A program made the translations under genes and the position numbers. 64,000 bases of DNA from Antrihabitans stalactiti (GTDB lineage Bacteria; Actinomycetota; Actinomycetes; Mycobacteriales; Mycobacteriaceae). Position 1 is the stretch's first letter. Every line of letters begins with the position of its first letter. Shown piece after piece: positions 39,008 to 46,484 of this stretch. The stretch lies in contig NZ_VCQU01000005.1 in assembly GCF_012932915.1 (NCBI RefSeq), positions 310,001-374,000 of the forward strand, in the 5' to 3' direction. The notes beneath the pieces were generated by a model. The model had not been told where the DNA came from. It saw only the letters and a program-made list of their open reading frames with translations, and did not search any database.

Positions 39008-39567
39008 CCGCGCCGAAGGCGCGGCGGCGCAGAATCGTTCGCACGATCGCCATTGTTCTGACCGTGCTCGTGGGTTGTGCGGCGGTGGGTTGGCCGATCT
39101 ATGTGCGCCCACAGATCGATCCGCTTCGGCAAGCCGACGCGATCTTCGTCCTCGGCGGCACAGGTTACGAGCGTTATCCGTATGGAGTGGAACTCGCCAA
39201 ATCCGGCTACGCGAAAAACGTCGTGTTCTCCAATCCCTCCGGCGACGACGACGGGTGGCTGACGGCGAAGTGCGCAGCCCCGCGCAACGACGGCATCAAG
39301 ATCGAGTGCTTCGTGCCCGATCCACCCACGACAAAAGGTGAGGGCCGCAAGCTGCGCGACCTTGCGGCCGAGCGAGGTTGGCACACCATCATCGCGATTA
39401 CCTACACGCCGCACGTATCCCGGGCCCGATTCATTCTGCAGCGCTGCTGGGACGGCGATCTCATCATGGCCGCAAGCCCGGACCGAGTTTCACCGCTCGG
39501 CTGGGTCTGGGCATACGTCTACCAAACTGCGGGCTATATCAGAGCCGCCGTTGAGCCTGGCTGCTGA
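39004..39567 (+). CDS. YdcF/ElyC-like DUF218 membrane-anchored protein
   Basis: A 187-residue protein with one N-terminal helix (about 11-32, IVRTIAIVLTVLVGCAAVGW) and a DUF218 domain: ADAIFVLGGTGYERYPYGVE, SGYAKNVVFSNPS, and TKGEGRKLRDLAAERGWHTI. Family members such as ElyC and SanA affect envelope polysaccharide or lipid-carrier metabolism, but the reaction is unsettled. Overlap with the GT2 stop (GTGA) ties it to the polysaccharide transcript. It ends the plus-strand run; a 105-bp gap follows before the next GT. Confidence 0.8.
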   Translation: MTAPKARRRRIVRTIAIVLTVLVGCAAVGWPIYVRPQIDPLRQADAIFVLGGTGYERYPYGVELAKSGYAKNVVFSNPSGDDDGWLTAKCAAPRNDGIKIECFVPDPPTTKGEGRKLRDLAAERGWHTIIAITYTPHVSRARFILQRCWDGDLIMAASPDRVSPLGWVWAYVYQTAGYIRAAVEPGC

Positions 39568-39672
39568 CGGCATGCGCGAGATTGTATTGTCCCAATTGAC
39601 CTTACAAAGCCGTCCTACGCGTCGATGCGTGTCGAATCCGTTGTATCGAACTAACAGGAAGTGCGAACTCCC

Positions 39673-40860
39673 ATGACGAAGCACGTGCTCATCCTTGTGG
39701 AGAATCTGTCGGTTCCGTTCGACCGCAGGGTATGGCAGGAGAGCTTGGCGCTGACGGAAGCCGGGTACAAGGTATCGGTTATCTGTCCGACGGGCACAAA
39801 GCGCGACACCGAACCGGAAGTGACCATCGACGGCGTTCGGATTCTGCGATATCCGCTCCGCGCGGCGAGCGGCGGCCCCGCCGGTTACGTACGCGAATAC
39901 GGACTCGCCTTGTGGCACACCACAAGGCTTGCGATCAAGCTGCGGCGCGAGGGTCGCATCGACATCGTTCACGCCTGCAATCCGCCGGACCTCCTGTTCC
40001 TTGTCGGACTTGTGCTTCGGCTCGCCGGCGCTCGATTCGTCTTCGACCAGCACGATCTGGTTCCCGAGCTTTTCAAGTCGCGGTTCACCCGCGGCGGCAG
40101 CGTTCTGTTCTGGTTGACGCGCATCGTCGAACGCCTGACCTATGCGACAGCCACAGCGGTGATTTCGACGAACGAGAGTTATCGACAGGTCGCGATCAAG
40201 CGCGGAAAAGTGGCGCCCGACAAAGTGACCGTCGTGCGCAGCGCACCCGATTTGAGCCGCTTTCTGCAGCGCGAACCTGATCCTTCGCTTCGGGGCGGGA
40301 AGCCGTTTCTTGCTGCGTACCTCGGTGTAATGGGTCCACAGGACGGCGTCGACTACGCACTGCGGGCGATTGCGCATCTGCGCAACGAGATCGGTCGCGA
40401 TGACATCCAGTACATCTTCATGGGTTCGGGCGACGCGTTCGACGAAATGGTCGAACTGTCCAAAGAACTCGGTATCGCCGATGTCGTGGAGTTCACCGGT
40501 CGGGTGCCCGACGAGTATGTGCAGACGTGCCTGTCGACCGCAGACGTCTGCCTGTCGCCGGACCCACTCAACCCGCTGAACGATGTTTCCACGATGAACA
40601 AGGTCGTCGAATACATGGCGATGGGTCGGCCGTTGGTGTCGTTCGAACTCGTCGAGGCGCGGGTATCGGCTGGCGACGCCGCAATCTATGTCGAGTCCAA
40701 CGACGTAGCGGCGTTTGCGCGCGGCATCAACGAACTGCTCGACGACCCCGACCGACGAAGCCGGATGGGTGCGATCGGTCGTGAACGCGTCGAGAAGCAC
40801 CTGTCATGGGACAACTCGCGGAAGGCGCTACTGGCGTTCTACGGCAGGCTGCTGGACTGA
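39673..40860 (+). CDS. GT4 family glycosyltransferase
   Basis: A 395-residue GT-B enzyme opening MTKHVLILVENLSVPFDRRV, a start typical of capsule GT4 enzymes. Other markers are DIVHACNPPDLLFLVGL, VFDQHDLVPELF, YLGVMGPQDGVDYALRAI and DPLNPLNDVSTMNKVVEYMA, where Glu of VVEYMA is the second Glu of the EX7E-type motif. ATG 39673 is preferred over the in-frame GTG 39661, which sits inside the AGGAAG ribosome site. Its stop lies 4 bp from the convergent C-methyltransferase-like gene. Confidence 0.88.
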   Translation: MTKHVLILVENLSVPFDRRVWQESLALTEAGYKVSVICPTGTKRDTEPEVTIDGVRILRYPLRAASGGPAGYVREYGLALWHTTRLAIKLRREGRIDIVHACNPPDLLFLVGLVLRLAGARFVFDQHDLVPELFKSRFTRGGSVLFWLTRIVERLTYATATAVISTNESYRQVAIKRGKVAPDKVTVVRSAPDLSRFLQREPDPSLRGGKPFLAAYLGVMGPQDGVDYALRAIAHLRNEIGRDDIQYIFMGSGDAFDEMVELSKELGIADVVEFTGRVPDEYVQTCLSTADVCLSPDPLNPLNDVSTMNKVVEYMAMGRPLVSFELVEARVSAGDAAIYVESNDVAAFARGINELLDDPDRRSRMGAIGRERVEKHLSWDNSRKALLAFYGRLLD

Positions 40861-40864
40861 GCGT

Positions 40865-41944
40865 TCATGCCAAATCCACGACCCAACGACCAGCCAAGTC
40901 GGGGAATTGTGCGCTCACCTCGGTGAGGAGGTCCGGCAGCATGAGGACGACCCGGTCCGGATCGGCCGAAACGAGGGCCGCAGGCGTGATGATCGGTATG
41001 TCGGTGGCCGGCATCCGACGCCCCTGCTTCGCAGGCGAGGCGTCGGCGATACCTGCTAGCACGGCCGAATCGAGGCCTGCAATGGCGAAGAGTGCGACGG
41101 CCCGGGAAGCGGCACCGTAGGCGTAGGTTCGCCGACCGGCCTTCCGTTCCGATTCGAGGAATGCTCGCAGGCGTCCCACATGGCGGTCAGCCGCGATTTG
41201 CAAGGTGCCGACCGTCGTCGGATCGGCAATGGCCTTGTCGCGCTCGCGGTCGAGAATCGTCACAACCGAAGGCTCTGGTTCGCGGTGCCCGTGTACCGCG
41301 GCGATCAAGACGGTTCCTCCGTAGAGGTCGAATTCCCACGCGGCAACAGCACTCATCCCTGCGTCGCCGAGAAGGCGTTGCAACGTGGTGAGCGAGTAAT
41401 AGCCGAAGTGGCCGTGGCGCAGCGCATTCCACTGATGCTGTTCGACGATCGTTTCCAGCGAATGGAACTGCAGCAGGAGTACGCCTTCTTCGGCAGTTGC
41501 GGCAGCCCGGGTCCGAAACGCTGCGCGTTGATCGGGCTCGTGCATGATTCCGAAGCAGTCCAGAACGACATCCGCAGGACGTTCCGAAATCGTCTCGGCG
41601 AAACCACGTGCGGTCAGCAACGGCACCCAGGTGCCGCCGTGCGGACTGCCGAATTCGCGGACGGTGCTTCCTCGTAGCCAACCGGCGCGGCCCACCAACT
41701 CGATCGCTGCGGCTGCTTGGTCCACGAGGGCTTGCGGCTCGACGCCACGGGGTTCGTCGGTGACTGTGTCGTCGTCGGCGAGCTGAGCGAGCCCGCACAC
41801 GGTGCACAAGTCCATCGCGAGGTCGTGAAGGGTGTCGTCGCCGACCGGGTCGGTCGAGAGCGGGAAATGGTCTGCGGCAGGGACCTTCCCGACGTCGAGC
41901 ACGCGCACCACCGCATTACTGCCGCATCCTCTGCAATCGCTCAT
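40865..41944 (-). CDS. C-methyltransferase-like protein with damaged SAM-binding region
   Basis: A 359-residue relative of sugar C-methyltransferases (TylC3 type). The N-terminal zinc domain keeps its Cys pairs (SDCRGCGSN and LCTVCGLAQL), and the C-terminal domain keeps YGAASRAVALFAIAGL and GRRMPATDIPIITP. The middle is abnormal: where the paralogue at 45004 has VVEVASNDGYLLQ followed by LGIEPS, this one has VREFGSPHGGTWVPLL and then lacks about 40 residues including the GIEP acidic motif. RHGHFGYYS corresponds to the conserved YHEHF stretch. It may be inactive, or may have been recruited to another role. It diverges from the RmlC-like gene across only 14 bp. Confidence 0.75.
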   Translation of the reverse strand: MSDCRGCGSNAVVRVLDVGKVPAADHFPLSTDPVGDDTLHDLAMDLCTVCGLAQLADDDTVTDEPRGVEPQALVDQAAAAIELVGRAGWLRGSTVREFGSPHGGTWVPLLTARGFAETISERPADVVLDCFGIMHEPDQRAAFRTRAAATAEEGVLLLQFHSLETIVEQHQWNALRHGHFGYYSLTTLQRLLGDAGMSAVAAWEFDLYGGTVLIAAVHGHREPEPSVVTILDRERDKAIADPTTVGTLQIAADRHVGRLRAFLESERKAGRRTYAYGAASRAVALFAIAGLDSAVLAGIADASPAKQGRRMPATDIPIITPAALVSADPDRVVLMLPDLLTEVSAQFPDLAGRWVVDLA

Positions 41945-41958
41945 GGCATGATCGCTTC

Positions 41959-42510
41959 GTGCGCGTTGAAACTGCTGAGCTGGCTGATGTGCTCGTCTTC
42001 GTACCGAGCCCATTTCACGACGAACGCGGTTTCTTCACCAGAACGTTCGACGTCGACATCTTCGAAGACGCCATCGGGAGAAAAGGCAGTGCCGCATCGT
42101 TTTTGCAGGATTCGCAGTCGCGTTCTGCCCGCGGCGTCGTCCGGGGTATGCATGGCCGGTCCGGGCGCGGCGAGGCGAAACTCGTCCGCTGCCCGAACGG
42201 CGCGGTTTTCGACGTATTGGTCGATATCCGCAGGCAATCGCCGACCTTCGGTCAGAAGCAGGCGTTTCGATTGGACGACAAAGAGTTTCGGCACTTGTAC
42301 GTCCCTCCTGGTTTCTTGCACGGATTTCAGGCGCTGACCGATACGGCTGACGTCTGCTACCGAATCGACCGACCACACGATCCCTCGGAAGACATCGGCG
42401 TCGCCTTCGACGATGCTGATTTGGCGATCGCATGGCCGGAGCCCGTCACTGCGGTCTCGGCGCGTGACGCGGCGGCAGCGAGTTGGAAGCATTTGCTCGA
42501 GTCGCTCTAG
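41959..42510 (+). CDS. dTDP-4-dehydrorhamnose 3,5-epimerase-like protein (RmlC family)
   Basis: A 183-residue cupin of the RmlC type: PSPFHDERGFFTRTFD, SARGVVRGMHGRSGRGEAKL with the expected catalytic His65, FDVLVDIRRQSPTFG, YVPPGFLHGFQAL and a C-terminal AIAWPEP. The usual RGLHYQ appears as RGMHGR, so substrate specificity may differ from rhamnose synthesis. Genes for the rest of the dTDP-rhamnose pathway are absent here. GTG 41959 is the start. Its 3' end overlaps by 4 bp the end of the convergent epimerase gene. It probably acts on the 4-keto sugar made with the neighbouring nucleotidyltransferase and methyltransferase. Confidence 0.82.
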   Translation: MRVETAELADVLVFVPSPFHDERGFFTRTFDVDIFEDAIGRKGSAASFLQDSQSRSARGVVRGMHGRSGRGEAKLVRCPNGAVFDVLVDIRRQSPTFGQKQAFRLDDKEFRHLYVPPGFLHGFQALTDTADVCYRIDRPHDPSEDIGVAFDDADLAIAWPEPVTAVSARDAAAASWKHLLESL

Positions 42511-43547
42511 ACCCGCCGCATCGTGTCGTCGAGAACGTCTGCGCTACGCAGCTTTTCGAGGTGCGCAAGCCGAGTGAAACGAGCGAAGAAGTCGTCACTC
42601 GTGAGTCCATTCGCTGTGTAGGCCTTGTACAGCTCGACAGCGCCGTCCGGAATGGACCACTGCGCTTCGAAGCCGAGGGCATTGCGCATGGCCGAGAAGT
42701 CCACGCGGTAGGAGCGAGGGTCCGGACCGCTCTCGCCGGTGATGAGCAGCTTCGAGTCGGGAACTGCATCCACGACAGCGTGGGCGATGTCGGCGACTGT
42801 GAGATTGTTCTTTTCGGTGCCGACGTTGAACGCTGCACAGTTGATCTTCTCGACCGGAGCGGTCAGGCAGATCGCGAACGCCCGCGCAATGTCTTGTGCG
42901 TGCACCAGCGGTCGCCAGGGCGTGCCGTCGGAGAGAACCCGGACGTCGCCGGTGAGGACCGCATGACCCACCAGGTTGTTCAGCACAATGTCGGCCCGCA
43001 GCCGCGGAGAGAAGCCGAAAGCTGTTGCGTTGCGCAGAAATACCGGCGTGAAGCTCGAGTCGGCCATCGCGGCGGTGTCGTCTTCAACCCGTACCTTGCT
43101 CTCCGCATACGGCGTCAACGGCCGCAGTGGTGCACTCTCGGTGACCAGATCTTCACCGGCAGAGCCGTAGACCGAGCAGGTGGAGGCATACAAGAAGCGC
43201 GCGACGCCCGCTTCCTTCGCCAGGCGAGCCAGGCGTACCGAGGCATGGTGGTTGATGTCGTACGTGATCTCGGGTGCCAACGCGCCCAACGGATCATTGG
43301 ACAGGGCGGCCAGGTGGATCACCGCATCCAGGCCCGCGAGCTGGTCGACGGTGACATCGCGCAGGTCTGTTCCGAACGGCCGGTCGGCAGTGGCGCCCAA
43401 CGTGGGCGGATCGTCGGGTACCGGCCCGAGCACGCAATCGGCGAACAATCCGGAATCGAGCCCGACGACGTCGTGGCCCTCGGCCTGAAGTATCGGCACC
43501 ATGACGGTGCCGAGGTAGCCCTGGTGGCCGGTGACCAAAACGCGCAT
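42507..43547 (-). CDS. NAD-dependent sugar epimerase/dehydratase (extended SDR)
   Basis: A 346-residue extended short-chain dehydrogenase: nucleotide-binding GHQGYLG at 7-13, VIHLAALSNDPLG, STCSVYGSAGE and the catalytic YAESK (YxxxK). WRPLVHAQDIARAF is typical of nucleotide-sugar enzymes. The exact reaction (epimerase, 4,6-dehydratase or ketoreductase) cannot be told from motifs. It lies 15 bp downstream of the PIG-L gene, in the minus-strand cassette C-methyltransferase, nucleotidyltransferase, deacetylase, epimerase, and so likely modifies the same activated sugar. Confidence 0.85.
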   Translation of the reverse strand: MRVLVTGHQGYLGTVMVPILQAEGHDVVGLDSGLFADCVLGPVPDDPPTLGATADRPFGTDLRDVTVDQLAGLDAVIHLAALSNDPLGALAPEITYDINHHASVRLARLAKEAGVARFLYASTCSVYGSAGEDLVTESAPLRPLTPYAESKVRVEDDTAAMADSSFTPVFLRNATAFGFSPRLRADIVLNNLVGHAVLTGDVRVLSDGTPWRPLVHAQDIARAFAICLTAPVEKINCAAFNVGTEKNNLTVADIAHAVVDAVPDSKLLITGESGPDPRSYRVDFSAMRNALGFEAQWSIPDGAVELYKAYTANGLTSDDFFARFTRLAHLEKLRSADVLDDTMRRV

Positions 43548-43562
43548 GTCAGAGCTCTCCGT

Positions 43563-44213
43563 TCACTTCGTTCCGATATTGAGAATGGCTTTTTCGAGGA
43601 CGAACGCCTCTGCATGGGTGCTTCGGCATTGCACTCCTCGCAAGCGTGACAGGCCCAAGAACGATTCCTCGTCGAACCAGTCGTGCTTCACCTGTGAGGG
43701 GTAGTGGCGATGCAGTAAATCCGACTTCTCCCTCGCCACTGCGCTTTCGATCCGCTGGAACATCGTCGGTCGCGGCGTGTCCGTTTCCCATTTCAGAATT
43801 TCGTAGCCGAGGACGAGGTGGTCACGAAATTCGGTGGGAATCAGTTTTGCGAGCAAGCGGTGATCCTGGTGCATATCTTCGCGTTGCGGTCCGAAGACGA
43901 CATCGGGTGCGGACTCGCGGCTGAATTGTGCCAACGCATCTTTCACGGCGTTCCAGTGGGCAGGGGCGCGGCCATCCGGGAAGTCCAGAATCGTCACATG
44001 CAAATCGCACCCTGGGCAGAATGCTGCGAGTGCGGCTCGCTCCTCCGACTCCCTGGGAGTTCCGCCGCCGGAGAGCACCAGGGCGCGCACGCGCAGGCCA
44101 GGGTTGCTCCGTGCCATCGTGAGGAGCGTTCCACCCATTCCGATCGCAATGTCGTCGCAGTGTGCGCCCAGGACCGCGATCTCACGGATCGGCCCGGTGC
44201 CGAGACCGATCAT
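43563..44213 (-). CDS. PIG-L (LmbE-like) zinc deacetylase
   Basis: A 216-residue protein with the PIG-L zinc motifs: GAHCDDIAIG (His18, Asp20, Asp21) and HQDHR (His115-His118). The family removes acetyl groups from N-acetylated sugars. ATG 44213 overlaps the TGA of the upstream nucleotidyltransferase (ATGA), so it is translated from the same mRNA. The nearby function suggests deacetylation of an amino sugar in the repeat unit or its precursor; this is inference. The mycothiol and mycothiol-conjugate enzymes MshB/Mca belong to the same superfamily but are longer and lie elsewhere. Confidence 0.83.
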   Translation of the reverse strand: MIGLGTGPIREIAVLGAHCDDIAIGMGGTLLTMARSNPGLRVRALVLSGGGTPRESEERAALAAFCPGCDLHVTILDFPDGRAPAHWNAVKDALAQFSRESAPDVVFGPQREDMHQDHRLLAKLIPTEFRDHLVLGYEILKWETDTPRPTMFQRIESAVAREKSDLLHRHYPSQVKHDWFDEESFLGLSRLRGVQCRSTHAEAFVLEKAILNIGTK

Positions 44214-45007
44214 CCGGTTTCTGCGCCCTTGTCGCCGTGCTCCCAGACCATCCACGGGCGAATGCCCTTGTAGTAGCTGGCGTCGAGTTCGGCCCGTTCC
44301 TTGAAGGTGTCAGCGGGCTTCCAGAATCCGGCATGTTTGTAGCCGAAAAGCCGACCCTGTTTCGCCAGAGCACCACAAGCGTCTTCGACCAGATCGCCGC
44401 CGGGCGGGAGCAAATCGAATACTTCCTGGCTCAGTACGAAGAAGCCACCGTTCTCCCAGATCGGCAAACGACTGACTGGCGTGATCTGCGTGACCGCTCC
44501 CGATTCTGCGATATCGACGCAATGAAAAGACGACTGTGGCGGCACGATCATCATCGAGGCGGCAGCACCCGACGCGTGGAACTTCTCGACCACCTCGTCC
44601 ATCGGGGCGTCGGTCAGGACGTCGGCATAGTTGGCGAGGAAATATTCATCCCCGTCGAGGTGGTCGCGCACACGACGTAGCCGTTCGCCGATTGCCGATT
44701 CGACGCCCGTATCGACGAACGAAATCGACCAGTCGGAGATATCGGTTTGCAGGAGTTCGATTTTGTCGCCGCGCATCACGAAATCGTTCGATTCCGCTTC
44801 CTCGTAGTTCAGGAAGAAATCCTTGATATGCGAAGCGCCGTAGCCCAAGCAGAGAATGAAGTCCTTGTGGCCGTAGTGAGCGTAGTAGCGCATGACGTGC
44901 CAAATGAGGGGCCGCGGACCGACCATCTGCATCGGCTTCGGAATCGCGTCGTCGGAACCGTTGCGCATCCGCATGCCGTAGCCACCGCAGAACAGAACTA
45001 CCTTCAT
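44210..45007 (-). CDS. Sugar-1-phosphate nucleotidyltransferase, glucose-1-phosphate cytidylyltransferase-like
   Basis: A 265-residue Rossmann-like NTP transferase: MKVVLFCGGYGMRMR with the basic residues of the nucleotide loop, AIPKPMQMVGPRPLIWHVM, YFLANYADVLTDAP (metal-binding Asp) and GGFFVLSQEVFDLL. The pattern is nearest RfbF-type CDP-glucose synthases. The start ATG 45007 overlaps the stop of the upstream C-methyltransferase (ATGA). It would activate the hexose that the adjacent methyltransferase, epimerase and RmlC-like enzymes modify. A CDP-glucose 4,6-dehydratase proper was not identified, unless the SDR at 42507 fills that role. Confidence 0.84.
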   Translation of the reverse strand: MKVVLFCGGYGMRMRNGSDDAIPKPMQMVGPRPLIWHVMRYYAHYGHKDFILCLGYGASHIKDFFLNYEEAESNDFVMRGDKIELLQTDISDWSISFVDTGVESAIGERLRRVRDHLDGDEYFLANYADVLTDAPMDEVVEKFHASGAAASMMIVPPQSSFHCVDIAESGAVTQITPVSRLPIWENGGFFVLSQEVFDLLPPGGDLVEDACGALAKQGRLFGYKHAGFWKPADTFKERAELDASYYKGIRPWMVWEHGDKGAETG

Positions 45008-46290
45008 CCCTCGAGTCCGCCTTTCAAGTCCGCGCTGTGGAGGTGGGGGAGCGGGTAGACGAGTTCGCCGCCCCACTCGTCGATGTGGCGAAGCTGAGCG
45101 TTGAGCTCGGTCTCGAGGTTCCACGGGAGCACCAGGACGACGTCCGGTCGGTCCTTGTCGATCTGTTCGGCCGGGAAAATCGGAATGCGCGTCCCCGGAG
45201 TGAACCTGCCATGTTTGTACGGGTTGCGGTCGACGGTGTACTCGAGCAGGTCGGTCCGGATGCCGCAGTAGTTCAGCAGTGTGTTGCCTTTGCCTGGTGC
45301 GCCATAGCCGACGACGCGCTTGCCTGCGGCTGCGCAGTCGAGCAGGAACCGCAGGAGATCCTGCCGGACCTTCTGGGTGCGCGGCGCCAGCTCCAGATAC
45401 CCGTCGACGTTGTGCAGCCCAGCGGCTTCCTCGATCGCAAGTATTTCGTGGACGCGCGATGTCGGTTCGCCTGCAACGAGTTCGGGCCGCGCCCAGACGC
45501 GGATCGAACCGCCGTGGGTCGGAATCAACTCGACGTCTACGACCTTCAGTCCCGCTGTGGCGAGCGCGCGACTCGCCGAAAGCACGGTGTAGTACTGGAA
45601 ATGCTCGTGATAGATCGTGTCGAACTGTGCGAGTTCGACCAGATTCTGCGCGTGATGCACCTCGATGCTGAGCCATCCGTCGTCGGCCAGCAACGCGCGC
45701 AGCGAGCGCGTGAACCCGAGCAGATCGGGAATGTGGGCGTACACGTTGTTCGCGACGACTAGGTCGGCCGGGCCGTGCTCGGCGGTCACTTTCGCACCAA
45801 GGGTCTCGTCGAGGAAGGCGGTTTCCGTCGGCACGCCGCGCTCACGGGCGGCTTGCCCGACATTGACCGACGGCTCGATCCCGAGACACGGGATGCCCCG
45901 CGACACGACGTGCTGGAGCAAATATCCGTCGTTGCTGGCGACCTCGACGACGAAGCTTTCTGGTCCGAGCTCGAGCCGATCAGCGGCCTGTTCGACGAAA
46001 TCCTTCGCGTGCGCAACCCAGCTGTCGGAGAAGGACGAGAAATACGCGTATTCGGTAAAAGTGTCTTCGGGAGTGATCAGCGCGGGTATCTGCAGGAGGA
46101 GGCAGTCTTCACACAGGCGCAAATGCAGCGGAAAGGTTGGCTCCGGAAGATCCAGTTCGTCCGCGCTCAAGAACTTTTCGCAAGGCGGTGTGGCACCGAG
46201 GTCGAGGACACTTCGCAGACGTTCGGAATTACAGAGTCGACAGGCCACACGAACTTCCTCGGAGTTGATTCCGGCATACCCGACAGTCAT
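45004..46290 (-). CDS. SAM-dependent sugar C-methyltransferase (TylC3/NovU type)
   Basis: A 428-residue three-part enzyme. The N-terminal zinc-binding module has CRLCNSE and LRLCEDCLLLQ. The central Rossmann domain has VVEVASNDGYLLQHV and the acidic LGIEPSVNVGQAA. The conserved TIYHEHFQYYTVLS catalytic stretch is followed by THGGSIRVWA, then the C-terminal VVGYGAPGKGNTLLNY domain. All look intact, unlike the paralogue at 40865. Expected product is a branched-chain (C-methyl) deoxysugar. ATG 46290 is chosen, 8 codons inside the longest frame. It is first gene of the minus-strand sugar cassette and marks the right end of the polysaccharide locus. Confidence 0.85.
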   Translation of the reverse strand: MTVGYAGINSEEVRVACRLCNSERLRSVLDLGATPPCEKFLSADELDLPEPTFPLHLRLCEDCLLLQIPALITPEDTFTEYAYFSSFSDSWVAHAKDFVEQAADRLELGPESFVVEVASNDGYLLQHVVSRGIPCLGIEPSVNVGQAARERGVPTETAFLDETLGAKVTAEHGPADLVVANNVYAHIPDLLGFTRSLRALLADDGWLSIEVHHAQNLVELAQFDTIYHEHFQYYTVLSASRALATAGLKVVDVELIPTHGGSIRVWARPELVAGEPTSRVHEILAIEEAAGLHNVDGYLELAPRTQKVRQDLLRFLLDCAAAGKRVVGYGAPGKGNTLLNYCGIRTDLLEYTVDRNPYKHGRFTPGTRIPIFPAEQIDKDRPDVVLVLPWNLETELNAQLRHIDEWGGELVYPLPHLHSADLKGGLEG

Positions 46291-46426
46291 TGTTCGGCTA
46301 CCGAGGGTAGGCAACGATTACCCCCCGCGCCACGATTATGCCCGATCGTCTGGGTGGCCGATCGGAAAATTGATCATCTGACCATCTGTCGAACTCTGGT
46401 AGCTGGTGCGAGCCGAGCGCGACCGG

Positions 46427-46451
46427 AGAGCCTCGAAACAGGGGCTCTTTT
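46427..46451 (+). terminator. Weak intrinsic-terminator-like hairpin upstream of lpqU
   Basis: AGAGCC (46427-46432) can pair with GGCTCT (46443-46448), extended by wobble pairs on both sides, followed by TTTT (46448-46451). It is about 35 bp before the lpqU start and points in the same direction as lpqU, so it could be an attenuator or simply a boundary element of the inserted locus. The stem is short, so support is modest. Confidence 0.35.
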
Positions 46452-46484
46452 GGCGTCACGCTTCGGTTGCTGGATTATGGGGCG

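Noticed and set aside
45008-45676. 223-codon N-terminal extension of the nucleotidyltransferase frame
   Set aside because: It lies inside the C-methyltransferase gene in another phase; MKVVLFCGGYG at 45007 is the canonical N-terminus.
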